DNA of 5,441 nt from Clostridia bacterium (GTDB lineage Bacteria > Bacillota_A > Clostridia > Christensenellales > Aristaeellaceae): contig CAAEDZ010000089.1 of assembly GCA_900754775.1 (NCBI GenBank), forward strand, positions 1-5,441, written 5' to 3'. The position numbers and the translations under genes were made by a program. Of the stretch, positions 5,420 through 5,441 are shown one piece after another. Every line of letters begins with the position of its first letter. Position 1 is the stretch's first letter. The notes beneath the pieces are model-generated. The model saw only the letters and a program-made list of their open reading frames with translations, had not been told where the DNA came from and made no database searches.

Positions 5420-5441
5420 TTGCAAGCCCAAAGGCTTGCAA
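5420..5441. repeat. Perfect inverted repeat at the window edge
   Basis: TTGCAAGCC (5420-5428) and GGCTTGCAA (5433-5441) are exact reverse complements around a CAAA loop, forming a 9-bp hairpin that may continue past the window. With the two neighbouring hairpins it makes a dense block of secondary structure upstream of the operon promoter. There is no U run in the visible part. Confidence 0.55.

Noticed and set aside
1..5441. tRNA, rRNA, CRISPR array, transposase or attachment site
   Set aside because: No tRNA-like folds, regularly spaced direct repeats or transposase motifs were seen. Nearly all of 1-5225 is accounted for by the six genes.

Overview
This window is one leftward (minus-strand) operon for a cell-surface glycan (exopolysaccharide, capsule or a related undecaprenyl-linked polymer). 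The coding sequence is strongly GC-rich, with GC-ending codons. Together with strong GGAGG-type ribosome binding sites and a textbook extended -10 promoter, this suggests a GC-rich bacterium, most likely Bacillota/Clostridia. That assignment is inference; there is no rRNA or marker gene here to prove it.

Layout in the direction of transcription, from high to low coordinates. Positions 5293-5441 hold no convincing gene but three hairpins in a row: a bidirectional-type terminator at 5323-5366 and two palindromes at 5377-5409 and 5420-5441. A sigma-A-type promoter (5264-5292) follows. The genes are then rpiB (4785-5225), a small PglC-type phosphoglycosyl transferase (4183-4785), an NAD-dependent sugar epimerase/dehydratase (3324-4190), a WaaE-like GT2 glycosyltransferase (2471-3331), a GT4 glycosyltransferase (1392-2471), and a gene running off the left edge (1-1374) that joins a GT8 glycosyltransferase to a radical SAM domain in one open frame. 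The gene junctions are 1 nt overlap, 8 nt overlap, 8 nt overlap, 1 nt overlap and 17 nt gap, so the six genes are almost certainly co-transcribed and largely translationally coupled.

Inferred working model: the phosphoglycosyl transferase loads the first sugar-1-phosphate onto undecaprenyl phosphate. The epimerase sets the configuration of that sugar or of another nucleotide sugar. The GT2, GT4 and GT8 enzymes add further sugars at the cytoplasmic membrane face. RpiB interconverts pentose phosphates and may feed a pentose or pentitol precursor, or may simply be a housekeeping gene sharing the promoter. Flippase and polymerase genes are not in the window.

The most noteworthy item is the GT8-radical SAM fusion. 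No in-frame stop separates the two halves, which I checked codon by codon over 1-1374. It suggests that sugar transfer is coupled to a radical-based modification of the glycan or its precursor.
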